From NCBI GenBank assembly GCA_916048095.2, contig OU696572.1, positions 10,193,376 to 10,257,375 on the forward strand: a stretch of DNA of 64,000 nt, written 5' to 3'. This document shows positions 29,001 to 41,800 of this stretch, piece by piece. The notes under the pieces are model-generated. The model was not told where the DNA came from. It saw only the letters and a program-made list of their open reading frames with translations, and did not search any database. Source of the stretch: Sacculina carcini. Taxonomy: Eukaryota; Arthropoda; Thecostraca; Sacculinidae. Positions within the stretch are counted from its first letter, which is position 1, and each line of letters opens with the position of its first letter. A program made the position numbers and the translations under genes.

Positions 29001-31610
29001 CGAAACGTCTCTCAGCTTTCAGTGGACGCTCGACACTCGCTCGATGTCAGGCGCCTCGCGCTCGCTCAACACAGTGTCGCAGATGTCGCCGAGCCTGCCT
29101 CTTTTCCTTCGCTTCGCGTGGAAGTACGTCCAGTCGAGGGTGTTCCGTCTGGACTGCTGGTGGACGTTTCCACTGGTGTTGATCGACCGCTGCTGCCTGA
29201 GTCACTGCAGCACGAAGTGTATCGCGCGATACATAATCTGCATCACCCAAGTGCCCGTGTCACAAAGCGCCTCGTCTCTGAACGATACGTCTTCAAGCGC
29301 ATTTGGGCCAAGGTGTAATCGTGGGCGAAGACGTGCGTTCGCTGTCAACAATGTAAGATCGCTCGTCACCAACACACTGCCCTGCGTAGACCGCCGACAC
29401 CTAGCGGACGGCTTGAAGCACTCCATGTCGATGTCGTCGGTCCTCCACCAGCTGTCAATAGTTATCAGTACATTTTCACCATCTTCGACCGCTTCACGAG
29501 GTATCCGGAGGCCGTGCCGATGCCTGACGCTACCGTAGCTTCTTGTGCGAGGGTTCTGCTTGACTGGGTAGCGCGATTTGGTTTGTGCCGCTGTGTGACT
29601 TCTGATCGTGGCAGGCAATTCGTTTTGGACCTTTGGCGAGAGTTTTGGTCACTCCTTGGAGTCAGATTGTCCACAACGTGCGCGTACATGCCGCAACAGA
29701 ACGGCCTGGTGGAACGTGTACACCGACAACTAAAAGCGTCTCTTACCGCCGCACTGATGGACAACAACGACTGGCTGACTGCACTGCCTGTTGTCTTGAT
29801 GGGTCTTCGTGCCGCCCACAAGCCTGACATAGACTCCACGCCGGCGGAGATGGTGTTGGGCGAGAAAATGCGGTTGCCTGGTCAGTTCTTTTCGCAGACC
29901 AACTAGGTTCGCCCGGCCTGTGTGGTTGCGTCTCAACTGGCCACTGCCTTCCAGCGACTTCGTCCGACTCCAACGGCGTGGCACCGCCGATACGACACCT
30001 CCCCGTTCGTGTCACAGTCACTGGCCACCGCTTCACACGTCTTTGTACGCGTGGATGCTCATCGGCCGCCATTGACACCGCCGTATCGCGGTCCATTCCC
30101 TGTGCTGGAGCGCGGTGACAAAGCGTTTGTGCTCGACTACGGTGGAAAGACCGACACTGTCGCCGTAGACCGTCTCAAGCCGGCGTTTCTGGTGTGCGAC
30201 AATCAGTCTGGTGTGGACTCTCCCCCGATCTCTACAGATGATCGCGATGCCTGTCAATCAGCCCCTCAAACTGCGCCAGACGCCTCCACCGACGGCCAGA
30301 GTTCGCCTGTCCAGCCGCTGCGTATCGTATGGTCACGCCGCTCTAGACCCGTTCGCCCTCCTGGTCGGTTCTTGTGAATCGGTACTGCGAAGTACCTGGG
30401 GGAGAGCTGTAGCCGATGCGACACACTCAGTGCATTTTATCTTTATTTTATTGGCATTGCTATTACTATGTATTCATTTGATCATCACATTATATCGTAT
30501 TATCATGTTATATATAAATATGTATGTGCTCGGTCTGCTACATGTTAAATAGTTTACTATGCATCGGTGGCGCAAGCAACACACGAGTCTTACCGTACGC
30601 ACGGGTTTTGATCGCTGAGGCCGTTTGCCATTATTTTGCTTTTCGTTATTTGTGTTTATGGGGTGCACCGGCCTCTGGGACCATACGGCACCCCCCAGTC
30701 TATTCACAGCCTAAACACCCAAAAATGATGGACATGAGGAATGGAATGATGAAATAAATAAGTGTGATATTGAACAAAATGAATGTGAAAGTCAAGAAAT
30801 AAAACTCAATAAATAATTCTAAAAGGCAAAAGCCGTAAAAACTCAAAAATGCGGCCCTCAATGACCGCCGATTGCTCCTGTCCGAGAACATCGTGAATAG
30901 TCCGAACGGATCCAAGAAAACGTTGACGCGCCTCTGAGAATGATGGGCATTCCACCAGGATGTGCTGCACGGAGAGACGTACATTACATGCGCTGCACGT
31001 GGGTTCAGGTTGTCCGAGTAGAAGATGGCGATGCGTATCGTACGTGTGACCCACACGCAGACGACAGAGCGCCACTTCCTCGGACCTCTTGCGGCGACAA
31101 GAGCACATCCAATGTCCGATTTCGGGCTTCACAGCTTTTAATTTGTTAGAACCACATTCGTCCCAGGAGAGCTGCCAGCGAGAACGGATAAAACGATGTA
31201 TAATAGGATAAAAGTCCGAATACGGAATGGGAAAGTTAAAATAAAATGAATAAAAGTCTCGTTCAGCAGCTCTTTTTGCGGCTCTGTCAGCTCGCTCGTT
31301 GCCCAAAATACCAATATGGGCCGGAATCCAGCAGAACTTTACACGCTTGCCCTGGTGGTGGATGATGTCAAGAGAGATAAAAATCCTCTGTATAAGAGGA
31401 TGTAATGAGAAAGACGATAATGAAGTTAAAGCACTAAGGGAATCAGATAAAACTAAAAACAATGAAAAAGAAGATGAGCGAATAAAAACCAGGGCCAGCA
31501 GGATAGCGTGAAGTTCAGCCGTGTAAATGGAGGCGCTCGGTGGCAGCGTGCTCGAGCGGCACATACCTCCACTTACAAACGCTTATTTTGCTTTTGTAGG
31601 CGTCCCTACA
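26080..31610 (+). mobile_element. Ty3/Gypsy element, CsRn1-like, block A
   Basis: 5' LTR 26080-26335; 3' LTR starts 30408 and ends 31610, split by a LINE. 4-bp duplication GACA at both sides; empty site in unit 1 near 18915. Parts in order: gag (about 26400-27190) with the CsRn1-type C-x2-H-x9-C-x3-C box, protease (DSG), reverse transcriptase (YLDD), RNase H and integrase to about 30380. The primer site after the 5' LTR resembles the tRNA-Trp complement. The LTRs differ at about 8 of the first 100 positions, so it is old. Broken, with a few breaks. It predates the block duplication. Confidence 0.85.
30644..31582 (-). mobile_element. 5'-truncated RNase H-bearing LINE inserted in an LTR
   Basis: Flanked by the 13-bp duplication TTATTTTGCTTTT at 30631-30643 and 31583-31595, inside the 3' LTR of the element above. 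The minus strand is open from 31564 to 30806 (252 aa) and shows an RNase H domain (YTAELHAILLAL, VLSDSLSAL, GNERADRAAKRAAE), then the C-terminal zinc knuckle C-x2-C...HILVECPSF. Only the end of ORF2 and about 160 bases of 3' UTR remain. No poly(A) tail. An I/LOA/Jockey-type clade is likely. The intact reading frame suggests a fairly recent insertion. Confidence 0.8.
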
Positions 31611-31681
31611 GACATATGGCTGTAAATTAAGAGTTGGCTCATTAAGAAGTGAGGAATCAGAGGAAAAAAATTACACACTAC

Positions 31682-34600
31682 TGTAGTGTGTGGCTACACC
31701 GCCAGAGGGCGCGAGGGTATTAGGCGTGGGTGACGCGAACGGCCGTCAGCCAGTGTGTGTGCAGCAGTGGTGGTGTGCGTTTCGTGGCCTTATATTATTG
31801 TATTGTTGGTGTATTGTTATTGTTCCTTTGTGTGCTATTTAATATAGCATACATGGCGCAGCCGCTACGAGACGACCAACAGCAGAAGCTGGACCAGCTC
31901 ACAGAGTTGGTGACTCAGCTCGCTCGCCAGCAGCTTGCAATGGCAGCCCCCGCCAGCCCGCCTGCGGTCGCCCCACACACCATGGCTCATTGTCAGCCAC
32001 CAGCCCGTCTGGCCTACGCCGCATCGGCAGCCGACTTCACCTCCTGGAAGGAGCGCGTGCTGGGGTACACCACACAGTCAGGCAGTGAAAGCCTGAGCCC
32101 TGCCCAGCAGCAAGCGCTGCTCACGACACTGCTGGACGACGAGTGGTGCCGCGTCATCCGCCACTCACTGACGCTGCCGGCGACGGCTGATTTGCCCGCC
32201 TGTATCCGCCTATTGGAGGAACATCAGCAGTCGCGGCAGAATGTGCTGGTGGAACGCCGGCGATTTTTCACCCGTCGTCAGCGGGACGGCGAGAATGTGG
32301 GCGAATTTCTGCGCTCTCTGCGAGAAATTGCCGCCAGCTGCGATTTTTGCACTGCCTGCCGCGACGAGCGTCTTCGCGATCAGTTAGTCATGGGGACAGC
32401 CGACTCTGCTGCCCTGCTCCAACTCCTGCAGGTCGCACACAAAGACCTGACGCTGTAAAAGGCAACTCAGGTATGTCAAACGGCTGAGTCTGCCCGCCAG
32501 GACGCTGCAGCCATGCGGAACACCGGACCCGATGTGGCTGATTCTTCTGCTCCCCGCGCAGAGGTCGCCGCTGTAAGCCATCTGCAACCGCGCATGCGCG
32601 TTGCGCATGCGCACAGCAATGACTCCGTCCCGTGTGTCAGCTGTGGTGGGCACCACCAGACAGTACCGTGCCGCGCTGCGGAGAGCATGTGTCGTCGCTA
32701 TGGAAAACGCGGGCATTACGCGCGCGTCTGTCGCTCATCGCAGCCCGGTACCCGCCGTCGTAGAGATAATTTTCTCCGCGACGTCGCCGATGTTGCCGAT
32801 GAAGTTGATGATGAGAACACACTAGATATGTGCCCGTATATCGGTGATGTAGTTGATGGCCAAAAACACACGCGCTTAACCGCCGTTCACATTGCCGTTT
32901 CCGCAGAGGGCCGCGCGCCGCGCGAGATCAAGTGGCGATGCGACTCTGGCGCCGATATGTCTGTAATTGACGCTGGGGTTGCGCAGCAGCTCGGAGTGGC
33001 CGCCAGTAGCTTGCGCCCACCGTCGTCGCGCCTGCGTGTTGCCAACGGTCAGTTGCTGCGGTGTCTGGGCACGTGCGAGGCAGTGTTGCGACTCGGTGAT
33101 GCCTCCTGCCGCTCCACTCTGTACGTGGTGCCGTCAGTGTGCTGTGCTCTGCTCTGCTGGCGAGACGCAGTGGAGCTGCGTCTACTGCACCGCGCATTCC
33201 CTCGGCAGATGTCTCGCGAATAGCGCCTGCAGCAGGTGGCCGCTGGACCGGCAGCCACATCTCAACAATGCCCGCGCTGGACCAACTCAGCTCAGCCAAC
33301 AGCGGCGGACCGTGGTGCGCGCAGCGAGCAGCTTATAGCAGCTTATCGTGTGTTCTCCACGGACGGTTCTCTCCGGGAGATGAAAGGCGGGGCAATGCGG
33401 ATCGATCTGCGCGATGACGCGGTGCCGTCCAACATGACGGCACCCCGCTCCGTGCCGTTCTGTCATCGCGCCCAGGCACAACAGCAGCTGGAGCAGCTTC
33501 AGCAGCAGGGCGCCATCGAGCCGGTCTCCCACCCGACCGATTGATGCTCACCCATCGTCGTTGTCGGCAAGCGCAAGGCAGACGGCACGCCAAACGGCTG
33601 CCGGCTCACGGTGGACTTCGCACGCCTCAACCGCTTAGTTCGCCGGCCTACACACCCGGTTCGCTCGCCTGTGGAGGCTGTGAGCAGTATGGGCCTCAGC
33701 AATCGGTGGTTCACCCAAGTGGACGCATAACAAGGGTACTTTCAGGTGCCCTTGCGGCGCGAGCACCGAGACCTCACCACCTTCATCATCCCGTGGGGCC
33801 GATTCAGGTTCTGTCGCACGCCTATGGGCCTGGTCTCCAGCGGCGACGAATTCAACCGACGCGGCGACGTCGCCTTGTCTGGCCTACCCGACTCCTGCAA
33901 GATCGTGGACGACGTGCTGGTGTATACCGCCAGCTACGATGAGCATCTGCAGCGAGTCTGGCAGCTGCTACAACGCTTCGACGACGCCGGCGTTACGTTG
34001 AACCGGCAAAAATTCATGTTCGCCGCTACATCCGCCAATTTTTGTGGATTCCACGTCAACGCCTCTGGATTCACCGTCGACCACAAGAAAATTCGAGCCC
34101 TTGCAGAGTTTCCCGCACCGACGGTCCTTACATCCCTGCGGTCCTTTCTTGGCTTGGCGAACCAATTCGGTGATTTCTCGGACTCCATCGCCTCCGCCGC
34201 TGAGCCCCTGCGCCAGCTGCTCCGCAAAGGCGTTGAGTGGCAATGGACAACACAGCACGATGCGGCTTTGACGGCGGTCAAGCGCGCGTTGGCCAGCCCT
34301 CCTGTGCTTGGTAACTTCGGCCCAACGCGGCCCACAATGCTGAAGACGGATGCAGCACGTGAGAAAGGTCTCGGATTCGTTCTTTGCCAGCGGGATGATC
34401 AAGGCCGTTGGTAGTTGATCCAGTTTGGGTCGCGATTTGTGTCCGACACCGAAAGCAGGTATGCTGTGTGTGAGTTGGAGATGCTGGCAGTTGTGTGGGC
34501 ATGTCAGAAATGCCACCAGTATCTGGCCGGCCTCCCCACGTTCAGTGTGGTCACCGATCAAGAGCCTCTCGTTCCGATACTGAACGAGAAGGCACTGGGA

Positions 34601-36301
34601 GACATATCCAACCCGCGCCTGCAACGTATGCGACAGCGTCTGCTGCACCTGACTTTTGTCGCTAGCTGGAGACCGGGTGCAAAGCACAACATCGCCGACG
34701 CTCTGTCGCGCGCACCTTTCCAGCCTGCTGATGCTAACGCTGACGTTGACGAGTGCTCGTCTGGGTTCGTCCTTCAGACGCTGGACGCGTTCACAGACGC
34801 AGACGACCTGGGTCATCCCACGTCACCGATTGACACCACCCTGGAGGCGGTGCGAGCTGCATCTCTGGCCGACGATGAGTGTCGCCAATTGATGACGTAC
34901 GTGCTGGGCGGTTTCCCTCAGCACAAACATCTGCTGCCCGCCAGTCTCCACTTATTCTGGGGCGTGCGCGACCAGCTCACTGCGGACCATTGCCTAGTCC
35001 TGGTCGGCTGCCGCCTGCTTGTGCCCAGGTGTTTGCGGAACGACACCCTCCGTCGGCTCCACGACAGTCACCAGGGGCAGGCCAGGACTGTGCAGCGCGC
35101 ACGGCAAACTGTCTTCTGGCCGGGCCTGAACAACGAAATCGCCACTGCCGTAGCATCGTGCCGAAAATGTCTGCAGTACAAAGACAGCCAGAAAAAAAGA
35201 GCCATACCTGACGGAACCGCACCCGACACGTCCTTTCGAATCAGTGTCCGCGGATTTTTTCCAACACGCAGGGAAGACCTACCTCGTGTACGCGGACCGG
35301 TTCTCCAACTGGCCACTGGTGTTCGACTGTGGCCGTGACACCTCCGCTCACCAGCTGGTGAAGATGCTCCGACATGTGTTCGCCATGACGGGGGTTCCGA
35401 CCATACTGTCGTCAGACGGCGGTCCACAGTTCACGGCGCGCCACACCGCCGAAATTCTGCGACTTTGGCACATACGCCATCGTGTCTCCAGTCCGCACTT
35501 CCCGTCTTCTAATGAGCACGCTGAGTCCACCGTGAAACGCGTGAAGGGCTCATTAAGAAGGCGGCGCACGACGGGAACATCGACACAGACGCCTTTGTCA
35601 CCGGTCTGTTGGAGCTGTGCAACGAACCGGGTGCCGACGGTCGCTCTCCCGCGCAGCTTTTGTACGGCCGCCCCGTGTCGTTCGCCGTTCCCGCGCATCC
35701 ACGCTCGTTCCTGCCGGAGTGACAGGCGCCCACCGCTGAGTGCGACCGGCGAGCGGCGAGCTTGCACAACAAGCAGGTCGCCCAATACAACCGGTCGGCC
35801 AAGGCGTTGTCGCCGTTGCTGCCCGGCACTACAATGGCTCTCCAGGATCCGACATCCGGTCGCTGGGACCGGACTGGCGTGGTCGCCATGACTGGCCGTC
35901 GCCGCCAGTACGCGGTGCGCCTGCCACACGGCGGTCTCTACTGGCGCAACCGTAGACACCTGCGACCAGCAGCCAACACACCCTCGCCCGTGGTACAGCC
36001 GCCGCTCGAAGTGCAGCCGCCACCATCTGTTGGTACGGCCCCGCTACCGTCGCAGGAGACCAGAAGCAGACCCGCATCACCGCCGCCGCCGACGGGGGAG
36101 AATGTCGGCGGTACATCGGAGGCCTCACGAACCCCGCAACTCTGCCGGAGCGCCCGACCACGGAGACCACCGTCGCATCTGAGCGATTGCGTCTGCAGAG
36201 CCGACAGCGCCCCCTCCACCACTTGAAGGGGAGATGTAGTGTGTGGCTACACCGCCAGAGGGCGCGAGGGTATTAGGCGTGGGTGACGCGAACGGCCGTC
36301 A
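31682..36301 (+). mobile_element. Ty3/Gypsy element, degraded
   Basis: Begins TGTAGTGTGTGGCTACACCG. The first 67 bases recur at 36235-36301, so the 3' LTR appears cut short; the 5' LTR may run to about 31852, followed by a TGGCGC primer site. Parts in order: gag (about 31850-32500), CCHC knuckle near 32690, protease (about 32900-33200), reverse transcriptase (about 33350-34150), RNase H (to about 34720), integrase (about 35000-35900), polypurine tract 'gaaggggaga'. Broken, with about half a dozen breaks. A different lineage from the CsRn1-like elements. Inserted in what should be unit 2 spacer sequence. Confidence 0.75.
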
Positions 36302-36303
36302 AA

Positions 36304-37600
36304 TGTTGAATGTTGCTGCGACGCCGGTTGCTGTATTTAACCACGTCACTGTCAGCGCTTATGGGCGGCTGGTTATTTTCGCCACAAGCAATAACCGATC
36401 AGAGTTTTAGTTGTATTTACCACACGAGAACACAATGACACAATACAATTATATACAAAATACAAGTGCAATATACAAAATACAGACACGCGCAACGGAA
36501 GATACAAGTGGGGCAATACGAGTGAGCAGCAGAGATACACACCTTGCTCTAGCGTCTTGACACCCGAATTTCACCAAGTGAACAGTTCAGACGAGACAAA
36601 CGATTCGCACGGCTGACAATACACGTCTGTTTGCGCTTGCTGTCAACCGGCAGCTTTATCGATCCCCCAGTCACGTGATAGTCACGATATCACCAGCAAA
36701 CACTGTGTACGTGATCACATGACCCACTGTGGTGATCCCGTGCCACAGGACAAAGACTACTCACTCATCGGGGTCGTTGCCATGCGTGCGCGGGGTAACA
36801 TCTATCGGGCATTGCCCCCGCGAATATGCCTCTATGCTAACACACCGATGCCGGCTAGGCGCAACCACAGACCATATGTGTACATATGCGCCGCTATGCA
36901 AATACACAGTGACGCTCGCTAGGCACAAACACGAACCATATGCGCGACATTTAAACAACAACAGGCATTTCTGATCATACACTTGTTAATGCAAATTTAG
37001 GAAAACACAATAAGACTAAGTTAAATAAGCGTATAAATTAACTGAAGTGAACATACACGAATACGCCACAGGAGCTCAACCGTCAGATCAGGGCGAGAAG
37101 CGAACAGGCGGCTTTACCACTCGACCTGATCGGGTTGTGTAATGGTGTGGCGTGTTCGGGGTGTGTAATGTCGGTTGTTGAGGCGTCGGAACGCAGAACA
37201 GCGATTGGCCTTCCGACGACGGCTGAACGTCGTTGTCGATGAACGCTGGTCGCAAGCGGTCAATGCTCACGAGATCCCCGCCGTTGCGCCCGATCGTGAA
37301 AGTTTTCGGAGTTCGTTTTAGAACTCGATACGGCCCGTCGTACACGTACTGGAGAGGACGGCGGTGGCCGTCATGTCGTACGAACACGAACTCGGCTGAC
37401 TCCAGTGATGGCAGCTTGAACACTGCCGAGTCGACGGGGCGCGACTGCTGCGGCCGCACCGAAATGAAATGTTGTGACAACTGCTCTGCAAATGAACATG
37501 GGTTAGCAACATGTGTTCTCCTTTCAAACATCTCACCTGGGAGGCGGAGCTTAGCACCGTACACCAGTTCAGTGGATGAGCAATTCAGGGGCTCTTTGAT
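36304..37600 (-). mobile_element. Ty3/Gypsy 3' end fragment with LTR
   Basis: Minus strand: the integrase C-terminal part and following tail (about 37564-37088; GPYRVLKR-like block, DLVSIDRLRPAF), then an LTR of about 767 bp starting TGTGGCG at 37070 and ending near 36304. The LTR contains several CATATG-type segments. The rest of the element is missing where block B begins at about 37616. Its LTR starts right after the truncated LTR of the previous element, which suggests it inserted there. Fossil, a fragment only. Confidence 0.65.
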
Positions 37601-37786
37601 ACATGCTCAGCAGAGCATGTGTCCTGTGTGTGTCGAGCTGTTTTGCGTGTGAGAGGTCATGTTTTGTGATGGAAATTATCTCGAATTTGTCTCGGGCCAT
37701 TTGATTGGATGATGCATTTCTGTTTCGTGCTTCAGTTGCAGGTTCGCAGCTTTTCTTGCTCTTCGGCAAATTTCATCTATTGGCGT

Positions 37787-37959
37787 CAGAGCCGTAGCAA
37801 CCGCCCCCCGTATCCCCCCGCCGGGGGGGCCCCCGAATGTTGAGGGGCCCCTTTGCTTTACGTATTTTGTGATTATATCTAATAAATGCATTCAATATTC
37901 ACAATGGGGGCCCCAAGTGTTGCCTTCGGGGGGGCCCATAATTCCTCGCAACGGCTCTG
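37787..37959. mobile_element. hAT-type MITE, block B only
   Basis: Ends CAGAGCCGTAGCAACC and, inverted, CAGAGCCGTTGCGAGG. 173 bp with G/C homopolymers. Flanked by 8-bp repeats ATTGGCGT and ATTCGCGT (one mismatch). Block A at 14460-14467 holds the empty site ATTGGCGT, so this insertion is younger than the block duplication, or was lost precisely from A. Confidence 0.85.
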
Positions 37960-38451
37960 ATTCGCGTGCAAAAGCAATGACATCCAGATACTGATGCTCG
38001 CGTATCTCGAGATTGATCTTTATTGAGTTGAAATAAAACTCAGGCCGCTTGTTGTTTTTTTCCATTGGTTGTGTGATTACTTTCCAGCGTGTTGCTATAA
38101 TTAATCTTTCATACCATCGCTGGCTCGATTTTCTGGTCATTATTATTTGTATCAAGTATATTCATAGTTGATGGATCGTTTTAATCAATCTTGTGTGTGC
38201 AGCCTGGCTTTTCCCATTAAAAAGGAGTGCTGATCCATGTGTATTGCGTGACTGATTTTGGCTGAAGTAATTTGAAATTTGTGTTGAATACAGGCGTTCA
38301 CCAACTTCAGTCTCCATATAGACTCGCTTCGCTTGTAACAACAATAGGTCAAAAATCGCATCAAACGACGATCGTTTACACTCAAGTCCTTCTTTTCATA
38401 ATTGGCTAGTTTCTTTACCACTGTGAAAGATCAAACGAAACAACTGAAATA

Positions 38452-38759
38452 TCGGTCAACCTCTATTTGAGCGGCATGACGTTCTATTTTTCAAAAATGC
38501 CTTCGTAGTGCCGTTGAGTTGGTGGGTGTCGCTCCACTATTCGACAGGCTGATCCGAATTTTTCGGACACGGTGAATTTGATGAATAAAAAATCAGCTGA
38601 TGTATGTGTATTTATTTAACAAATTACACAAATACAGTGTGATTACTAGTAACTGAGCACAAAATCACACTAATAATAATCAGTCAGTCATAACTATTGC
38701 CAAAAGACAATTAAACAGGGACGTTTAATTCGAGGGTGCGTTCAATTAGGGGTTTACGG
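38452..38759. mobile_element. pogo/Tigger-like MITE, complete copy in block B
   Basis: Counterpart of 14959-15273 with the same ends and flanking TA; marks the start of the array in block B. Confidence 0.55.
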
Positions 38760-38867
38760 ATTATTTACAGAGACCACTTCACACTGTCCTGTAAGACCTC
38801 ACTTCCCTAGCGGAGTTCAAACACGATTCATACACATAACACAACAACACCCAAGGCGAGGAAATAT

Positions 38868-41800
38868 TGTAGAGGACCAAAAAGCTGTAAGTGCCAAATA
38901 CTTTTACCCAGCGGAAAATAACGCACACCTCACTGGTCAGGACACGAGTGATGTATTCGTGAAGAGAAAAAAACAACAATGAAAATAATCAACGTATCCA
39001 GCGCGCCACGATTAGTCCACACATAATTAATATAAAACAGTCCCTATCTATGCGCACTGGCTACAGCCCCCCTCCAGGTGCAATGCAACGATAAAACAAG
39101 CGGTACAAAACGCAACAAAACGCAGGTAAAGAATACAATCAACGCACACAATTAACAATGCACATCAACGAAAGCGTATTGGGGGCCTCACAGGCCTGCT
39201 TCGGCGAGACCGCACAATGTGTCTTGCTGGAACGTCACCTGTCTCCGCTGGTGCTGCCGGCGTTCGCTGTCGCTCCGGGGAAGACAGTCGCGCCTGCCCT
39301 GTCTCGGTCACCGAAGGTGAATCGTCCGCCCTCTCTAAATACGCCGGCTTGAGCCTGTCGACGGCCACCGTGTCTCTGCGGCCACCGCGATCCACCACGA
39401 AAGCCTTTTCGCCTCGACTGACCACTGCAAACGGGCCCTGGTATGGCGGCGTCAATGGAGGTCGATGAGCATCGACTCGCACGAACACGTGTGACGCCTC
39501 CTTCAGCGCGGGAGAAACGAAAGGTCGGTGATACTCGTAGCGGTTGTGCCAAGCCGTGGGAACCGGACGCAGACGAGATATCGTGGTGGCCAGATGACGA
39601 GCGGTTTCAGTGGCAGGGTGAAGCGCCGACTGCGTGAAAAACTGTCCCGGCAGACGAAACGGCTCACCAAACACCAGCTCTGCCGGCGATGAACCGAGAT
39701 CTGGCTTGTGAGCGGCTCGGAGACCCATCAGCACTACCGGCAACGCTGATGGCCAATCGTTGTTGTCTCTCAAGGCGGCCATGAGGGACGCCTTCAACTG
39801 CCGGTGCATGCGCTCAACGATGCCATTCTGCTGAGGCATGTACGCACACGTGGTCGACAACTGTACGCCGAGCATCGTCCACAGCTCCTTCCAGAGGTCT
39901 GAAACAAACTGTGCGCCTCTATCTGACGTTATACCCAAACAAAGACCGAACCGCGATATCCACCCGAGAAGAGCTTGGGCGCAACTTGCCGCCGTGATGT
40001 CACGCAGTGGTACAGCCTCGGGGTAGCGCGTGAAGCGATCGATTATTGTGAATAAGTACTTGAAGCCTCTCACCTTCGGTAATGGCCCCACAATGTCCAC
40101 GTGGAGTGCCTCGAACCTGCTGGTCGGTAGCGGGTGGCGACTGAGTGGCGTGTGTTGATGGCGTGCGACCTTGCACCGCTGGCATTCTACACACGATTTC
40201 GCCCACTCCGCCGTTCTGGACGAAAGCCGCTGGAAGACGTACCTCTCCGAAATCAACTTACGAGTAGCCCTTGCGCTTGGATGGTGCAGCTTGTGGAATG
40301 CGTCAAATACCTGCCGCTGCATGCTGCCTGGCACCAACGGTCGATCAATACCAGTCGAGGTGGAGACAAGAAGGCCGGAGGGAACGTCATCAACCGAACG
40401 TCTCTCGACCAGCAGAGATGGACTCTTCGCCAGCGTCGCCACTTCAGGATCGTCTACCTGCGCACGAGCTAACCTCTTCAGGTCGATACTCTGCCCGCCC
40501 ATCGCGCATGTCGATTGGGATACGTTGAAAGATCGGCTGAGATAGTCGGCGGCGGCATTCTTGACTCCTGGCACGTGCCTGACATCCGTCGTAAATTCGC
40601 TTATATATGCCAATTGGCGCTGCACCCGTGGTGACTTTTCTGTGGAGCTGGTGAATGCAAAAACGAGAGGTTTATGGTCGGTAAGTAGGCTGAGGTCGGG
40701 GCGTCCTTCGAGCAAGTGCCTGAAACGTTTGACAGCACTGAATATAGCGTACAGCTCCTTGTCGCCTGTGCTCCATTTCACTTGTGAGGGCGACAAGGCT
40801 CGAGAGTGATAGGCCAGTGGGACCCACCTGCCGTCCTGGTATTGCTGGATGACCGCTCCGACTGCTGTGTTCGAAGCATCCGAGACCACCTGCGTAGGAG
40901 TGTTCTCCCGCGGATAGGACAGCTGCGTGGCGGAGGCGAGTGCTGATTTAACCTCGTCGAATGCGATCGTTTGTGCGGAGCCCCACACGAACTTCCGACC
41001 AGCCCCGTGAATCGCCTCGTGCAGCGGGTGCAGTTTCGCGGCCAACCCTGGCACGAACCGGTGAAAAAAATTTACCATGCCTACGAAACGACGGCACTCT
41101 GTTGCGTTTTGTGGTTGCCGCATGGCGCCAAGGTCGACCACTCGGTCTGGGAGGGGACGTAATCCGTCAGACGATATCTCCAGCCCGAGGAACTGCAGCC
41201 TACGTCGGCCAAACATGCATTTGTCGGGTTTGACGACCAGTCCGGCCTTGGAGAGTCTCCTGAAAAGTTCGACGAGGTCATTGCGGTGTGTCGCTGCATC
41301 AGGTGAATACACCAGAATGTCGTCTATATACGCGTAAACTCTTGGCATGCCTCGCAACACCGAATCTATTAATCGCTGAAACGTCTGCGCCGCATTACAG
41401 AGACCAAAAGGCATGCGCGTGTAATGGTACAGACCGAGTGGTGTCGTAATCGCCGTCTTCGGATGATCCCGTTTCGCCACCGGAATTTGCGCGTATGCTC
41501 GAGCGAGATCCAGCTTGCTGAACACTTGCGATCCGCCCAAAAGGTCGGCAAATCCTTGAATATGCGGGATAGGGTACCTGTCCGGTGTTGTAACCGCGTT
41601 CAGTCGTTCGTAGCATCCTACCATTCGATAAGCTTTGCCACCATCCTTCGGCACCAGATGAATAGGGCTGGCCCATGGCGAGGACGAAGGAACGACAATG
41701 CCACGCTCTAGAAGCTCGTTCAGCTCTCGCTTTGCCGCTGCCAGCTTGCCGGGCATTAGTCGCCGCGGCCGCGAGTACACCGGAGCACTCCGCGTCTCAA

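Larger units (their letters stand above)
14296..31681. repeat. Duplicated block A
   Basis: From 14296 the sequence matches 37616 onward: same order, same orientation, near identity outside later insertions. Block A holds the pogo-like MITE, two array units (type 1 then type 2 gene), a gag-protease Gypsy element and a CsRn1-like element. The match to block B is still running when the window ends. Block B has two extra tandem units. Confidence 0.85.
19680..31681 (+). repeat. Array unit 2 (block A, last), interrupted by insertions
   Basis: Original unit sequence is 19680-23504, 25858-26079 and 31611-31681; the rest is inserted Gypsy DNA. The insertion points match uninterrupted sequence in unit 1 near 18700 and 18915. 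The unit contains the 70-bp minisatellite, shared only with unit 3, and a type 2 gene. Confidence 0.8.

Noticed and set aside
27018-30257. Numerous reverse-strand frames inside the Gypsy elements
   Set aside because: Shadows of gag-pol; no independent motifs.
30940-31511. Plus-strand frames across the LINE
   Set aside because: The coding sense is the minus strand, with RNase H motifs.
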